From the NCBI GenBank assembly GCA_019915015.1, contig JAHBBC010000001.1, positions 992,001-1,056,000 of the forward strand: 64,000 bases of DNA, given 5' to 3'. Numbering within the stretch: the stretch's first letter is position 1; the number at the start of each line of letters is the position of its first letter. The DNA comes from Auriscalpium vulgare. Its lineage: Eukaryota > Basidiomycota > Agaricomycetes > Russulales > Auriscalpiaceae. Under the pieces are notes generated by a model. The model did not search any database, was not told where the DNA came from, and worked only from the letters and a program-made list of their open reading frames with translations. Of this stretch, positions 31,867 through 42,462 are shown in pieces. Made by a program: the position numbers and the translations under genes.

Positions 31867-32822
31867 ACAACAGTGCCGCTGGTGGCCTTACGGCCCAAGC
31901 GCTGGCGCTATTGTTTGCGACGATTCTCTCCCAATTGCGGCATAATAACCCCTTGCGACAACAGTCCTGTAGGGTAACTTGAAAGCGTTGTTTTCGCCGG
32001 TGCGATCAACCTGATATCCTTGTCTTCTCTGCAAGGTGACAAGCCCCCGCGACTGGGACTAGGCCATGAGTCACGCCTGCCCGCATGGTAGGCCTCAGGC
32101 TGAGAATGAAACGGCTTTAATTTCGAAATAACCTTGAGAGAATCCGCCTTTTCTCCTTCCACAAAATGGTAACAAAGACTTCGTCTATTCGCTGGGGCTT
32201 GCAGGCGCGCCACTTCTCATGATTGTATCGTAGTTTTTTTCGTATCCCCGCGTTCTTCTCGATCAGCCGCTGAGCTAGTCACTGTCACCCTCCGAGAATG
32301 CCTGTGGCCAAACCATATTGCCCCGCCGCCTGTCATTTGTCCGTGCGCCGATGCCACCGTGAATTAGAATGACGGTAGGGATAATTGCGCAGACCTCCAC
32401 ACCCGTGTCTCTGCTACCATGACCCCTCGGAGAGAGGGTAAGGAGGAGCTCTCGGGACGAAGTTGTGCCCGCCATCTGTTGCGCAAAGGATCAGTATAGT
32501 TGAGATATGGGCCTTTGCAGCCCGCAATGTCCACGTATGCGCTAGTTTGTTGCTTTGCTCCAGTCCAAGGACTTAGGTTGAACTAGTATGTCTCGCCAGG
32601 CATCCTTGATAATCAAGTGCTCAGACCATCTTCCTGTTAGTGCTCAAGCGCTCACATGCTTCCCCAAAATCCGACCCGCGCTTCGCCAGATCAACAGGGG
32701 CAAGTGAGTAGTCGTACCATTGCTACAGAACGTGAAAACTAGTACACAAAGCGATAGCGGGATAACATCAAACAAACGAGAGCAACGATGATTACTCCGA
32801 TCGCGACTGTTCGATACTCACG
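31867..32822. other. No gene seen
   Basis: Minus-strand ORFs of 60-100 codons are present without recognisable motifs. The sequence before 32823 is the 3' flank of SDS4. Confidence 0.45.
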
Positions 32823-33572
32823 TCACCTTAGCGGACGTGGACGTAATGTAGAAGTAGATACGCTCGCTGTCGAAATTGAGATCAGTGGCCCTCTTTCATT
32901 GCGAAAAGACGAATTGACGCACCTGCCACAAGGCGCCCGTCGGCGCGCCGCGGGGCCCACTGCCAGTGCATGCAGTCCAAGTACCACCGCAGCGGCTGGT
33001 CCTTCGCGATGGCTTCTTGCAGCCGCGCGTGGTACTTCTCCGGCACGATGCCGCGATGGTTCGTGCCTAGCGAAAGGCCGAATTTGGCCTTGCCTTTGCC
33101 GTCAGACATCACGACAACGCGGACCGCATCCTTCGGGAATCGTGGCAAGCCGAGATGCTTCATGAGCGCTTCCGCCCAGTTCACGCCACAGAATGTTCTC
33201 TCCGGACTGGGAGTCATTATTGGCTCGCTGAAGTCCTTCGTCGAGCACAAGATCATGTGCGGGAGGTTCAACTGAGTGTAGTGCATGACGGTGTCGTAGT
33301 CGAGCATCCACCCTAGGTGGAGAAGTGGGGGTCTAATGGGGGACTTGACGTTGTCCCACAGGTAGTGTGGGAGGTCGTTGAGAGGCTGTTGTTGCAAGAA
33401 AAAGAACTCGTGGTCCTGCGGCGAGAACTCAGCGCGGCGACGCGATGTTGCAAGCAAACAGACGCATCTCACGCGTGTAAATCAGGTCTCTTCTGCCATC
33501 TTGGGGAAGGAACAGGTGGGGAGGAATTTGGATAACAGTTGAGGCGGAAGAGTCGGAGTCGGAGTCGCTCAT
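32823..33572 (-). pseudogene. SDS4: SDS-family gene with mutated first splice donor
   Basis: Expected structure is complement(33468..33572, 32923..33415, 32823..32866), 213 aa, beginning MSDSDSDSSASTV. The core reads DHEFFFLQQQPLNDLPHYL, LLHLGWMLDYDTVMHYT, FGLSLGTNHRGIVPEKYHA and WYLDCMHWQWAPRRADG. The first intron donor, GT in every other complete copy (GAG|GTGCGT), is AT here (GAGATGCGT at 33467-33466). Without splicing, translation runs into the intron. A TATATAAGG box lies about 50 bp upstream of the ATG. A single-base error would restore it, so disabled but otherwise complete is the fair description. Confidence 0.65.
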
Positions 33573-33830
33573 GACAGTAACGTGGAACCGAACGCCCTCG
33601 CTGCGACCCTTATATATGTACCCGAGGCTCGGTGTTCGCCGAACCCGTGCTATACCCTATGTAACATAAACGATGTGTCCGTCATCAGTGTTCCTACTTT
33701 TCGCCAGCTGGGACAAGTACAGTCGTATCACCAAATTCATTAGAAAGTGAAAACAAGTACACAGGATAGCGGGATAACAATGACAAGACGAGAGCAACGA
33801 TGACAACATCCGACCGCGACTGTTGAGTAC

Positions 33831-34584
33831 TCACGTCACCTTTTTGGACGTGGGCATGGGTGCAGAGGTGCATACTCTGGCTGTTAAAGAGTAGCTTTAG
33901 TGGTCCTCCTTCATTGCAAAAAGACGAAGCTACACACCTGGCACAAGGCGCCCGTTGGCGCGCCGCGGAGCCCACTGCCAGTGCAAGTAGTCCAAGTACC
34001 ACCGCAGTGGTTGGTCCTTTGCGATGGCTTCTTGCAGCTGCGCGTGGTACTTCTCCGGCACGATGCCGCGGTGGTTCGTGCCTAGCGACAGACCGAACGC
34101 GGCCTTGCCTTTGCCGTCAGACATGGGGACCACACGAACCGCATCCTTCGGGAATCGTGGCAAGCCGAGATGCTTGAAAAGCGCTTCCGCCCAGCTCACA
34201 CCACATAGTGTTCTGTACGGACTGGGGGTCGGCGGCTCGCTGCCCTTCGTCGTGCACAAAATCATGTGCGGGAGGTGTAGCTGGGTGTATTGCATGACGG
34301 CGTCGTAGTCAAGCATCCACCCTAGGTGGAGGACAGGGGGCGTGATGGGGGACTTGACGTTGTCCCACAGGTAGTGCGGGAGGACGCTGAGCGGCTGTTG
34401 TTGCAAGAAAAACAAGTCGTGATCCTGCGGCGGGACATCAGCGCGGCGCGATGTTGCTAGCAAACAGACGCACCTCACGCGTATAAATCAAGTCCCTTCT
34501 GCCATCTTGGGGAAGGAACAGGGCACCGTGTGGAGGATGTTGGACAACAGTTGAGGTGGAAGAGTCGGAGTCGGAGTCGCTCAT
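33831..34584 (-). CDS. SDS5: SDS-family protein, 215 aa, promoter cut off by a hAT element
   Basis: Complement(34474..34584, 33938..34424, 33831..33880); all frames open. The N-terminus MSDSDSDSSTSTVVQHPPHG is two residues longer than in SDS4. The core has DHDLFFLQQQPLSVLPHYL, LDYDAVMQYTQLHLPHMI, a shorter variable loop TKGSEPPTPSPYRTL and FGLSLGTNHRGIVPEKYHAQ. The tail ARVCTSAPMPTSKKVT fits the third-exon pattern. It is very close to SDS8. The hAT element begins 42 bp upstream of the ATG, so the TATATAAGG promoter seen at SDS4, SDS7 and SDS8 is missing. Confidence 0.72.
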
Positions 34585-34626
34585 GACAGTAAGTAACGCG
34601 GTGAACTGCGCCGGCGCGCCCAACTC

Positions 34627-37600
34627 TAGCGTTGCGGGAAAAACCTGAGTTTTTCCCCGAAAACGTTTTTCCCCGGTAATGTACCTGTATAGTACCGGTA
34701 CCATACCTGCCCTGCCCTGGGCCCCAATATACCCGGTACAATACCTCCAGCACGTGATGTGTGTCGGCCCCTCCGGCGCCCGGCGCCGGCCCATGAGCCA
34801 TGAGGCTCGCAGCCTCGCACGCAGACATGGCCGGCAGTCGTAAGGTGGTTGTGCAATGCTACGCGGATGTTTAAGGAGGTATTAGACACATCCCGCCTCG
34901 GCATGGGATAGTTGCAAGAGTGTTGTATGCAGCAACGTGTGTATGATCGACCCGTTGCTGTGATCGACATTTACACTCCGTAGTGAGTGACTAAATGAGG
35001 GCGCAATCTTCACCTTCGACACTGGCCTAGCACATTTTGCCAACCCTCAAAACTGTCAAATGGCGGACGACGAGGTCATCCACGACATCGACTCATTTCA
35101 AACTCTGGGTGATATCCTCAAAAGAATACCCATTCCCGACGACATTAAACATGTCCTACTACCCACACCAGCCCTGCGCAATGCCGATATCCAAAATTTC
35201 CCTGTCCCACCGGAGGCGAACGCGCCGTCTCTGCTCCAGCAGAGCACACTCTTCTCGAAGGGCCAAAGCTTCATAACGGCCGCAAATGCAATGGTCCTGC
35301 TCTCTAGGCCGATGCCGCCGCACACCGAGGTGTTGGAAATCCTGCAAAACCGCGTCATCCCCGCCCTAGAGACAGGCTATGCTTGCCTGGGCTATCCTGT
35401 TCAAGAGTCGGTCACTCAACAAACACTCAAAACCCCGATGTGGGTTCTCACCTACTGGTACGAGGTCCGGCGCATACTCGCTGCCAAGGCGCGCCTTTCT
35501 CTGGCCACTGCGTGGTTGAAGACTTGGACCGAGGGCTTGCTCAACGACGAGGTGAAGTCCCTTGCTGCAGACACGTCAGCACTCCTCGACGACTGGCCAT
35601 GGGACGTACCCCTCCCAACGACGATGGGCGTCGATCCAAAGACGCTTACATCGTACTGTGGTCGGCGTTGGCTGGCGGCGGAGCATATGGATCAGCTGGG
35701 GATGCTGCTAGGTCATCGTCTGCAAAGACAAGGCAAGCCGGCATGTATACTGCCGAGTGCGGCATCAGTCAAGCTCATTGACACGTACCGCAACCGCGCA
35801 CGACTCAATGCTAGCGGAACATCTTACCAATCAATGCGCGGCATCACTCCCCTACGATTGGCTGGCTCGCAGCTGCAAGATGGATCACTCAAGGAGGTTG
35901 GAATGACGATCGGGGTGCGGATCGATGGCGCGGATGTGCTCTTGCCAGCAGCCGTACACGAGACAAATCACTGGGTGTCCGTTGCGATCAGCGTAGAGCC
36001 ACACACGGCTTTCTATGCTGATTCTCTTGGACGGAAGCCGCCCCGCGAGCTGTTGGAGATGATAGAATGGTGGTTAGGACAACACGGAGCGACTGGGCCG
36101 CTTTCACTCAACGTGTTACCATGCACCCCACAGCTCGACAGCTTCTCCTGCTCTGTCCTCAGCCACAATTCTCTTGCTCACCATCTCATCCCCGACGACA
36201 TCCATCTCCTCTCGGATACAGACTGTGTCGTGCAACGCATTCGACACCTTGCTGACATAATGTGTTACCTACGTGACATGGTCAGTGCGCGCTCAGCTTC
36301 ACTTACTTGCGGACTCGACTCACCGACAGTGCAGGACAGTCTCAAATACAAGTCCAATATGCTAGCGCCTGGCATGCTTATACGGGCAAGTGCGCACACA
36401 TCGGCGTTCACGAAGCCGCAGTTATTGAGTCTAGAAGGCGTCGTTAAGAGGCGACTGAGTGTAGCCACCAATGTCACGCCACTCACCGTGCCAGCCAAAC
36501 GCACGAAGAAAAATGCCGCTTCGAAAGGAAAGGAACCGGCGGAGAGTTCCGGCAATGCGGGGAGCAAGCAGCAGTGGGACGAGGTCTTCAAACCGGCGCC
36601 GTTGAATCTGCATATTGCTGGAACGTCAACTGTAAGTGCCCAAAGAGGTTGTCAGCGCGCGACAGCAGTAAGTAACAGAAGCTTTGCTTACAGGTTGCAA
36701 AGCGTTCGGGCGGAAACACAGTCGCTACGCACAAGCAGCCTAGTAGTTCACCGGTACTGCAAGACCAGCAGCTCGATGAACAGAAATCAGATGCCGAAGG
36801 AGTTGCGGACGGCGCAGCTCCGTATGTGAACGAGATGGGGGAAGAAGATGGGAGCGACATGGAGATTGAGCTTAACCCTGGTGACCTTGTCAAATGGGTG
36901 CAGCCGAAGAAGGATGCGCGCCGGGGAGGACGGCCGCCGGATCCTCTGATGGACGCTCTCACCGAGGCTTGCTATCGCCGCGACAATCCAACTACGCTGC
37001 TCTGGCGCTGTGTCGGAGGTCCTGATAACCCTTGCCATCATACTTTCCGACATCGAGCGTTGATCCGAGTCGTTCGTCATGCAAAGGACTGCCCCAAGCT
37101 GTCCTCAGAGCTGCGGGAGAAAGTGCACATACATTCAGCTGGAAAGGCACTGTCTGCGCAGGTCCAGGAGCTCACCAATTCGAAAGGATCCATGATGGTT
37201 GCGAAGGAACTAGGAGCTCAAGATGGAATTGGACAAGATGGGGAGAAGCAAGATGCAGGCGCCGCGACACATGCGTTCTTTCGGCAAGCAAAGGCGCTTG
37301 GGAAGCTCGAGCGTCACAGAAAGCTCGACCTTGCCATTCTTAAACTCATATGCGTCGCGGGTTTGCCAACATATATCGTCTCGCGCCCGGAGTGGAAGGA
37401 GATGCTTGAGATTGCCTTACCATCATATGCACCTTCAACCAGAGACAAGCTCGAATATGAAGGCATCGTAAACGAAGCATCGTGGGTCCGCCGGGAGCAA
37501 CTCAAGTATCTGCAAGGTCAGGAAGACCTCACTCTCTCCTATGACGGCGGAACTTCGACAGGTCGTGAGTCCTACTGGACTGTACACGTCTCGACCTCAG

Positions 37601-39956
37601 ACCGTGAAGTATACTTGATGGACACACGGGAGGCAACTTCCGAGTCGCACACTGCACCTTGGATTGTTGAGAATGTCGCAAGTCCGGTGCGTGGGCATTG
37701 GAACTTAACTACTTCAGCAATTTCTAACAACTTCGCGCAGATTGTCAATGCCATCGGTCCGTCCAGGTTTTCCGGCCTGACATGTGATAGCACGGGTAAC
37801 ACGCGAGCCTCGCGTTCCATTGCAATTCTGGCCCTCATGCCCACTGCGCTCAATCTTGCGGATGTTTGCCATCACTTGAATCGCACAATCCTTGAGATTA
37901 ATCTCATTGATGTTTTCAAACCGGTGCGCAAACGTCCACACTACCAGCATTAATCAGATCTAATCCGCAACCAGATCATCCGTGTGGTGCGGCAGACAAT
38001 AACATTATTTCATACCTCGCACGCTGGACATGCAGCCCTCAAGAAAGCTCGTGAAAAACTAAAGACAGGACGCGGCCTGGAGGCTATCGGAAAGACGAGA
38101 TTCGCAACAATCCCGCTCTCTGCTCGCTCTGTCCATCGGTCCTCAGCTGCGATCAAGAAAGTCATCCGTGAATCGCCTAACGGACTTTATGAGGTACAAT
38201 TGATGGATCGACTAGACGAAATGACTTGCTGACAACATTCGCAGGAAATTGCTGAGTATTTTCAGCCTGCACCGGATGATCACCAGACATTCAAGTTCGA
38301 GTCTGGTCTCTCCCAGTTCATCGCGGCCACTTTGCCTGCAACAAAGGCATTAGCCTGCCTGGAGGCTCTGGAGGCGACTGCTGCCGACGTCTATATATTC
38401 TGGCATGCTGTTATTCGTGCAACAGAGGACGCCTTTCAAAATCCTAGGCTGTATTTTGACGCTGAGGTCGCGAACGCCATCCGCGGCATCCTCAATGCGC
38501 GACATCGCCAACTCTTTCTGGATGGCAACATAGCTAATAATGCATACCTTGCTGCAGCATATCTGAACCCTGGTTAGAGCCATTCTTTTGCTTGCATCTC
38601 GTCGCTGTCTTATGTGTGCATCAATCAGATCTTATCACGTCGGACCTGTGGCTACCGGAAGGCGAGAAGGTGACACTCATTGGTGTTCGGCATCCATCAA
38701 TTTTCGAGTCCGTTGTCCGCTTCTTAGCCAACATCGGAGAGAAAGAGATCGTTCATGGCCATAAGAAGGCATTCTTGAAGTGGGCAAAAAAAGGGAAATC
38801 ATTTACAGCCCAACTTCACAGGGAAACTCTAGCCTATGCTCGACACCAGTTCCCATTCGATCATCCGCTCGACGATACGGTTCCGCAGGCGGTCCTTAAG
38901 TGGTGGAAGGGCCGTGTTGGCTCTGATAATGTGCACATCCTTCCGGTACGTGTTCGTGTCCGTATGATTCACCGAGCGCTGCCGACTGATGCTGTCATGA
39001 ATAGCATCTCGCTATCAAACTGTATTCCGTCCGAGTCAACTCCATGCCCGATGAACGGACTGGCTCTACATTCACATGGCTTACTCCAAAGCATAGGAAT
39101 CGGCTATCCGTGCATAACATGTCTGCAATGACTCAAGTCCGACAGTACCACATGTCTAAGAGCAAGGTAAGCAACCTCCGTTCTTTATTGAAGTACACAG
39201 TGTTCCAACCATTCGAGCAGGTGCGCGCGCACACTAATCAATTCCCTTCGGTCAAGTTCTACAACATCGAAAAGAAGGTATTCCCCTCTTCAGAAAACGC
39301 ACCCGCACCGATGTCGGACGAAGAAGACGACAATGACGACAATGACGTTCAAGGTGAAGACCTGGCAGAACCGTACGAACCTGCCAATGCTTTCATCAAG
39401 ATGCCTCACATCAACCTGAGGTCTGCAATTTTATCTGATGTCCTCGCGGAGGAAGCTCAGCTTCCTGCACGTCGGAACCCTGCTGTCGGAGTCAGTGCAG
39501 GTCAGGCTAGGGACGAGAGCATACCAGATTCTGATGAAGAGGACAATGATTTCAGCACAGATGCCTTGTTTCAATAAGCCTCCCGAGGTTTCAGTATGTA
39601 TTGTACGCGTTGTTACAATGTACGCTCGAGTGCTGCGGCAGCCTTGCAAAAGCCGCGTCTGCTGACAAATCATGACACTTGTGTAGCAGGCAGCAGCGAA
39701 TTCGTACAGGTCGGGGCACCTACGGCTAAGCTCTGGCAATTTGGCTATGGATACATACACTGCTAAATCTTCATCTGATGCATTGAAACCATTCCAAATC
39801 CTCGTGTGTACGCGAAAATCGAGCTGCTACTGCGTGGGAACTAAACATCACGTGACTATTTCCCTGGTACGGTACCGGTTTGATACCTCCCCGGCTAGGA
39901 GCGCCACCGGTACCTTACCGGGGGGATACTGGCCAGAGGTTTTTCCCGCAACACTA
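34627..39956 (+). mobile_element. hAT DNA transposon, 5330 bp, apparently intact
   Basis: The 8-bp target duplication CCCAACTC stands at 34619-34626 and 39957-39964. Terminal inverted repeats are TAGCGTTGCGGGAAAAACCT on the left and TAGTGTTGCGGGAAAAACCT on the right in complement. Subterminal regions (about 34670-34740 and 39860-39930) carry several GGTACC-type palindromes. An 8-bp duplication and TAG termini fit the hAT superfamily. It encodes one long spliced transposase gene. Confidence 0.93.
35060..39577 (+). CDS. hAT transposase fused to an Ulp1-like (C48) protease domain, 1376 aa
   Basis: Eight exons join without a frame break: 35060..36631, 36694..37686, 37741..37923, 37975..38193, 38245..38572, 38629..38945, 39005..39166, 39221..39577. 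The first 520 residues include HETNHWVSVAIS, FYADSLG and CTPQLDSFSCSV, the His, Asp, Gln and Cys order of Ulp1/C48 proteases. A BED-like finger follows (CVGGPDNPCHHTFRHRALIR through HAKDC). The hAT catalytic parts are LSYDGGTSTGRESYW (first Asp), GLTCDSTGNTRASRS (second Asp) and LADVCHHLNRTI, then an alpha-helical insertion. The C-terminal dimerisation region is SMPDERTGSTFTWLTPKHRN, characteristic of basidiomycete hAT proteins. The Glu of the triad was not pinned down. The tail is acidic. The protease may process or deSUMOylate, which is unproven. Confidence 0.82.
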
Positions 39957-40057
39957 CCCAACTCCGGCCGTGCGCTTGCTTGTCCTTCGCACGTGACCGC
40001 GGCACGAGTGCTTCAGTTACTCAGATCTCAGAGTCATAGCTGCGTACAAGCCCAAGC

Positions 40058-40330
40058 TGTAACGGGCCGAGTGTGAGAAGCAGAGGAGGTTCGAGAACAG
40101 AGCGGGTGCTCGTTGCTGGCGTTGACTCGACAAGGAGAAGTACATGAGCGAGAGGCGACTATGAGCGAGCCACGAACCAAACACACGTAAACATAAGAGT
40201 CTGCCGAGTCAAGTAAGTACGAGGCGAATAGAGAACGAGTCTGTTGGATACACAACACGCGCACGATGAGAACGAGTCCGTGAACGTACGTAGAATGTCC
40301 GTTGGTAAGTAAGTGACCATGCCCATGACA
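40058..40330 (-). repeat. LTR (273 bp), outer 3' copy
   Basis: Begins TGTAACGGGC and ends CATGACA on the plus strand (TG...CA). Same sequence as the LTRs at 42153 and 47972. Confidence 0.95.
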
Positions 40331-40367
40331 TCATCCCCCTTTCTAGGGTCACGGACGAAGGGGCTGC

Positions 40368-42152
40368 TCAAAGACTTGGATCCAGCCTGACGGCCGGCTT
40401 GGACACGCGACCTGAGCGAGTCGTGGTCTGCAGCGCAGGTTCGTACACAGACCCTAAGTTCTGTCGTACGACCGGCGGGGACGGAGGGCGCGGAGCGGCA
40501 ACGGGTACGGCGGGACGAGCGGACGACGCGGAGGGCAGCGGTGTGGACGGGAGCGGCGCGGAGGGCATCTGGGCAGAGGGAGGAACGAGCGGGTCAACGG
40601 CAACTGGATCGGAAGAAATAGGAATAGAGAATAATTTGTTAATGACAACGGCGTGGGGACGAGGCGCGCGAGGATGACGGCGGTGGAAGCGGTCGATGAG
40701 TTCGTTCTGGGTGGTAGGGATGTCGGACAAGGGAACCCACGAGTTTTCGGACTCGGGGAGCGACTTCCAGCGAACGAGGTACTCGAAACGATGACCAATC
40801 TTGCGACAGTCCTGGAGCGACTGAATTTGCAACGCGGCATCTTCGGCGAGTTCGAAAGGAGTCGGAGAGGAATGAGGATGGAAGTCGGAGGGGTCACGAT
40901 ACGGTTCAAGGAGTGAGACGTTGAATACGGGGTGAAGACGAGAGAGGTAGGAAGGGAGACGAAGGAGGTAAGCGGATGAGCCTATTTTGCGAATGATGGG
41001 GTACGGGCCGAGACGGCGATGATCGAGCTTGAGAGAAGGACGTGTAGTCTTGATATTGCGACGGAGTAGCCAGACGAGCTGGTCAGGCTTGAACTCCGGA
41101 GCAGGTAGCGACTTCTCGTTGTAGTACTTGGACTGCAAAGCTTGCGCGTGCAATAACTCGGCGCGCAATTCGGCATGGATGACGTCGAGACGAGTCGCGA
41201 GGTCGTCCGCAGCGGGAACGCTGGAACGCTCGGTGAGTTGCGGCTCGAAGGTGGGGTGGAAAGCGAAATTGGCGAAGAAGGGACTTTGGTGCGTGGAACT
41301 GTTCTCGAGGTTGTTGAAGGCGAACTCTCCCAGAGGGAGGTAGTCGACCCAATCGTCCTGTTGATAAGAACAATATGCACGTAAGTACGTCTCGAGCGTC
41401 TGATTCGTGCGCTCCGTCAGACCGTCAGTCTGCGGGTGATACGCCGTCGACGTCCGAGACTCAATCTTGAGCAGGGAAAGAAGCTCAGTCCAAAAACGCG
41501 AAATGAAAACAGAACCACGATCCGAAATGATAGAATCGGGAAGGCCATGGTAGCGGAAGATCCTGTCGAGGAACAACCAGGCCAACCCAGGCGCGTCGAT
41601 CGTCTCGTTACAAGGAACGAAATGCGCGTAGCGCGTGAGACGATCGCACACGACCCAAATAGAATCGAAGCCATGAGAAAGAGGAAGCTTTACGATGAAG
41701 TCCATGGTGATTGCCTTCCACGGGCGTGAAGGAATGTCGAGCGGCTTGAGAAGCCCATACGGTTTGTGACGCGGCGTCTTGATACGCGCACAAGTATCGC
41801 ATGCTTCAACGTAGCGACGCACGAAGGTCTGCATGCCGGGCCAGGAATAGTCTCGAGAGACCAACCCAAGCGTGCGAGTACGACCAGGGTGTCCTGTGGA
41901 TGGAAGATCATGACGCGAGTGAAGAATGTCAGCACGTAGTGGTCGAGGGACAAAGAGTTTTCCTTTGTGGAACACAAGTCCACCCTCGGACGTGAAGTCC
42001 GAGTTGCCATGAACGAGCGCTTCGCGCCATTCGACATCTTCTCGAAACGCGTCTTTGAAGCGCTCGAGAAGCGTTGAACTGTCGATGGAGAGAGTGGTGA
42101 GGGCGCTGAGCGTCGTAGAGCTCGATGATGATGAAACCTGTGAAGGAAAAAC
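40368..42152 (-). pseudogene. Truncated pol (integrase and chromodomain) of the deleted gypsy derivative
   Basis: Identical to 42463-44247 of the full copy. It starts inside pol at TFPSQVSS-like sequence placed directly after the middle LTR, so an ORF runs out of the LTR into integrase. It retains the zinc-binding region, integrase core and chromodomain but no gag, protease or reverse transcriptase. It could not move by itself. Confidence 0.88.
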
Positions 42153-42425
42153 TGTAACGGGCCGAGTGTGAGAAGCAGAGGAGGTTCGAGAACAGAGCGG
42201 GTGCTCGTTGCTGGCGTTGACTCGACAAGGAGAAGTACATGAGCGAGAGGCGACTATGAGCGAGCCACGAACCAAACACACGTAAACATAAGAGTCTGCC
42301 GAGTCAAGTAAGTACGAGGCGAATAGAGAACGAGTCTGTTGGATACACAACACGCGCACGATGAGAACGAGTCCGTGAACGTACGTAGAATGTCCGTTGG
42401 TAAGTAAGTGACCATGCCCATGACA
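42153..42425 (-). repeat. LTR (273 bp), middle copy
   Basis: Shared by both internal regions: 3' LTR of the full copy and 5' LTR of the deleted derivative. Identical ends to the outer copies. Confidence 0.95.
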
Positions 42426-42445
42426 TCATCCCCCTTTCTAGGGTC
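42426..42445 (-). promoter_or_regulatory. Polypurine tract for plus-strand priming
   Basis: On the coding strand CTAGAAAGGGGGATGA abuts the LTR start TGTCATGG, the expected site for plus-strand DNA priming. The same tract precedes the outer LTR at 40331-40347. Confidence 0.8.
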
Positions 42446-42462
42446 ACGGACGAAGGGGCTGC

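Noticed and set aside
42140..42160. Splicing of the gypsy RNA as the origin of the deleted internal copy
   Set aside because: A good TTTTTCCTTCACAG acceptor exists nearby, but the junction lies before it, inside the T run, so the deletion does not match a splice junction.
40368..42359. 663-codon ORF as an independent gene
   Set aside because: It is LTR sequence read through into a truncated pol copy; part of the retroelement composite.
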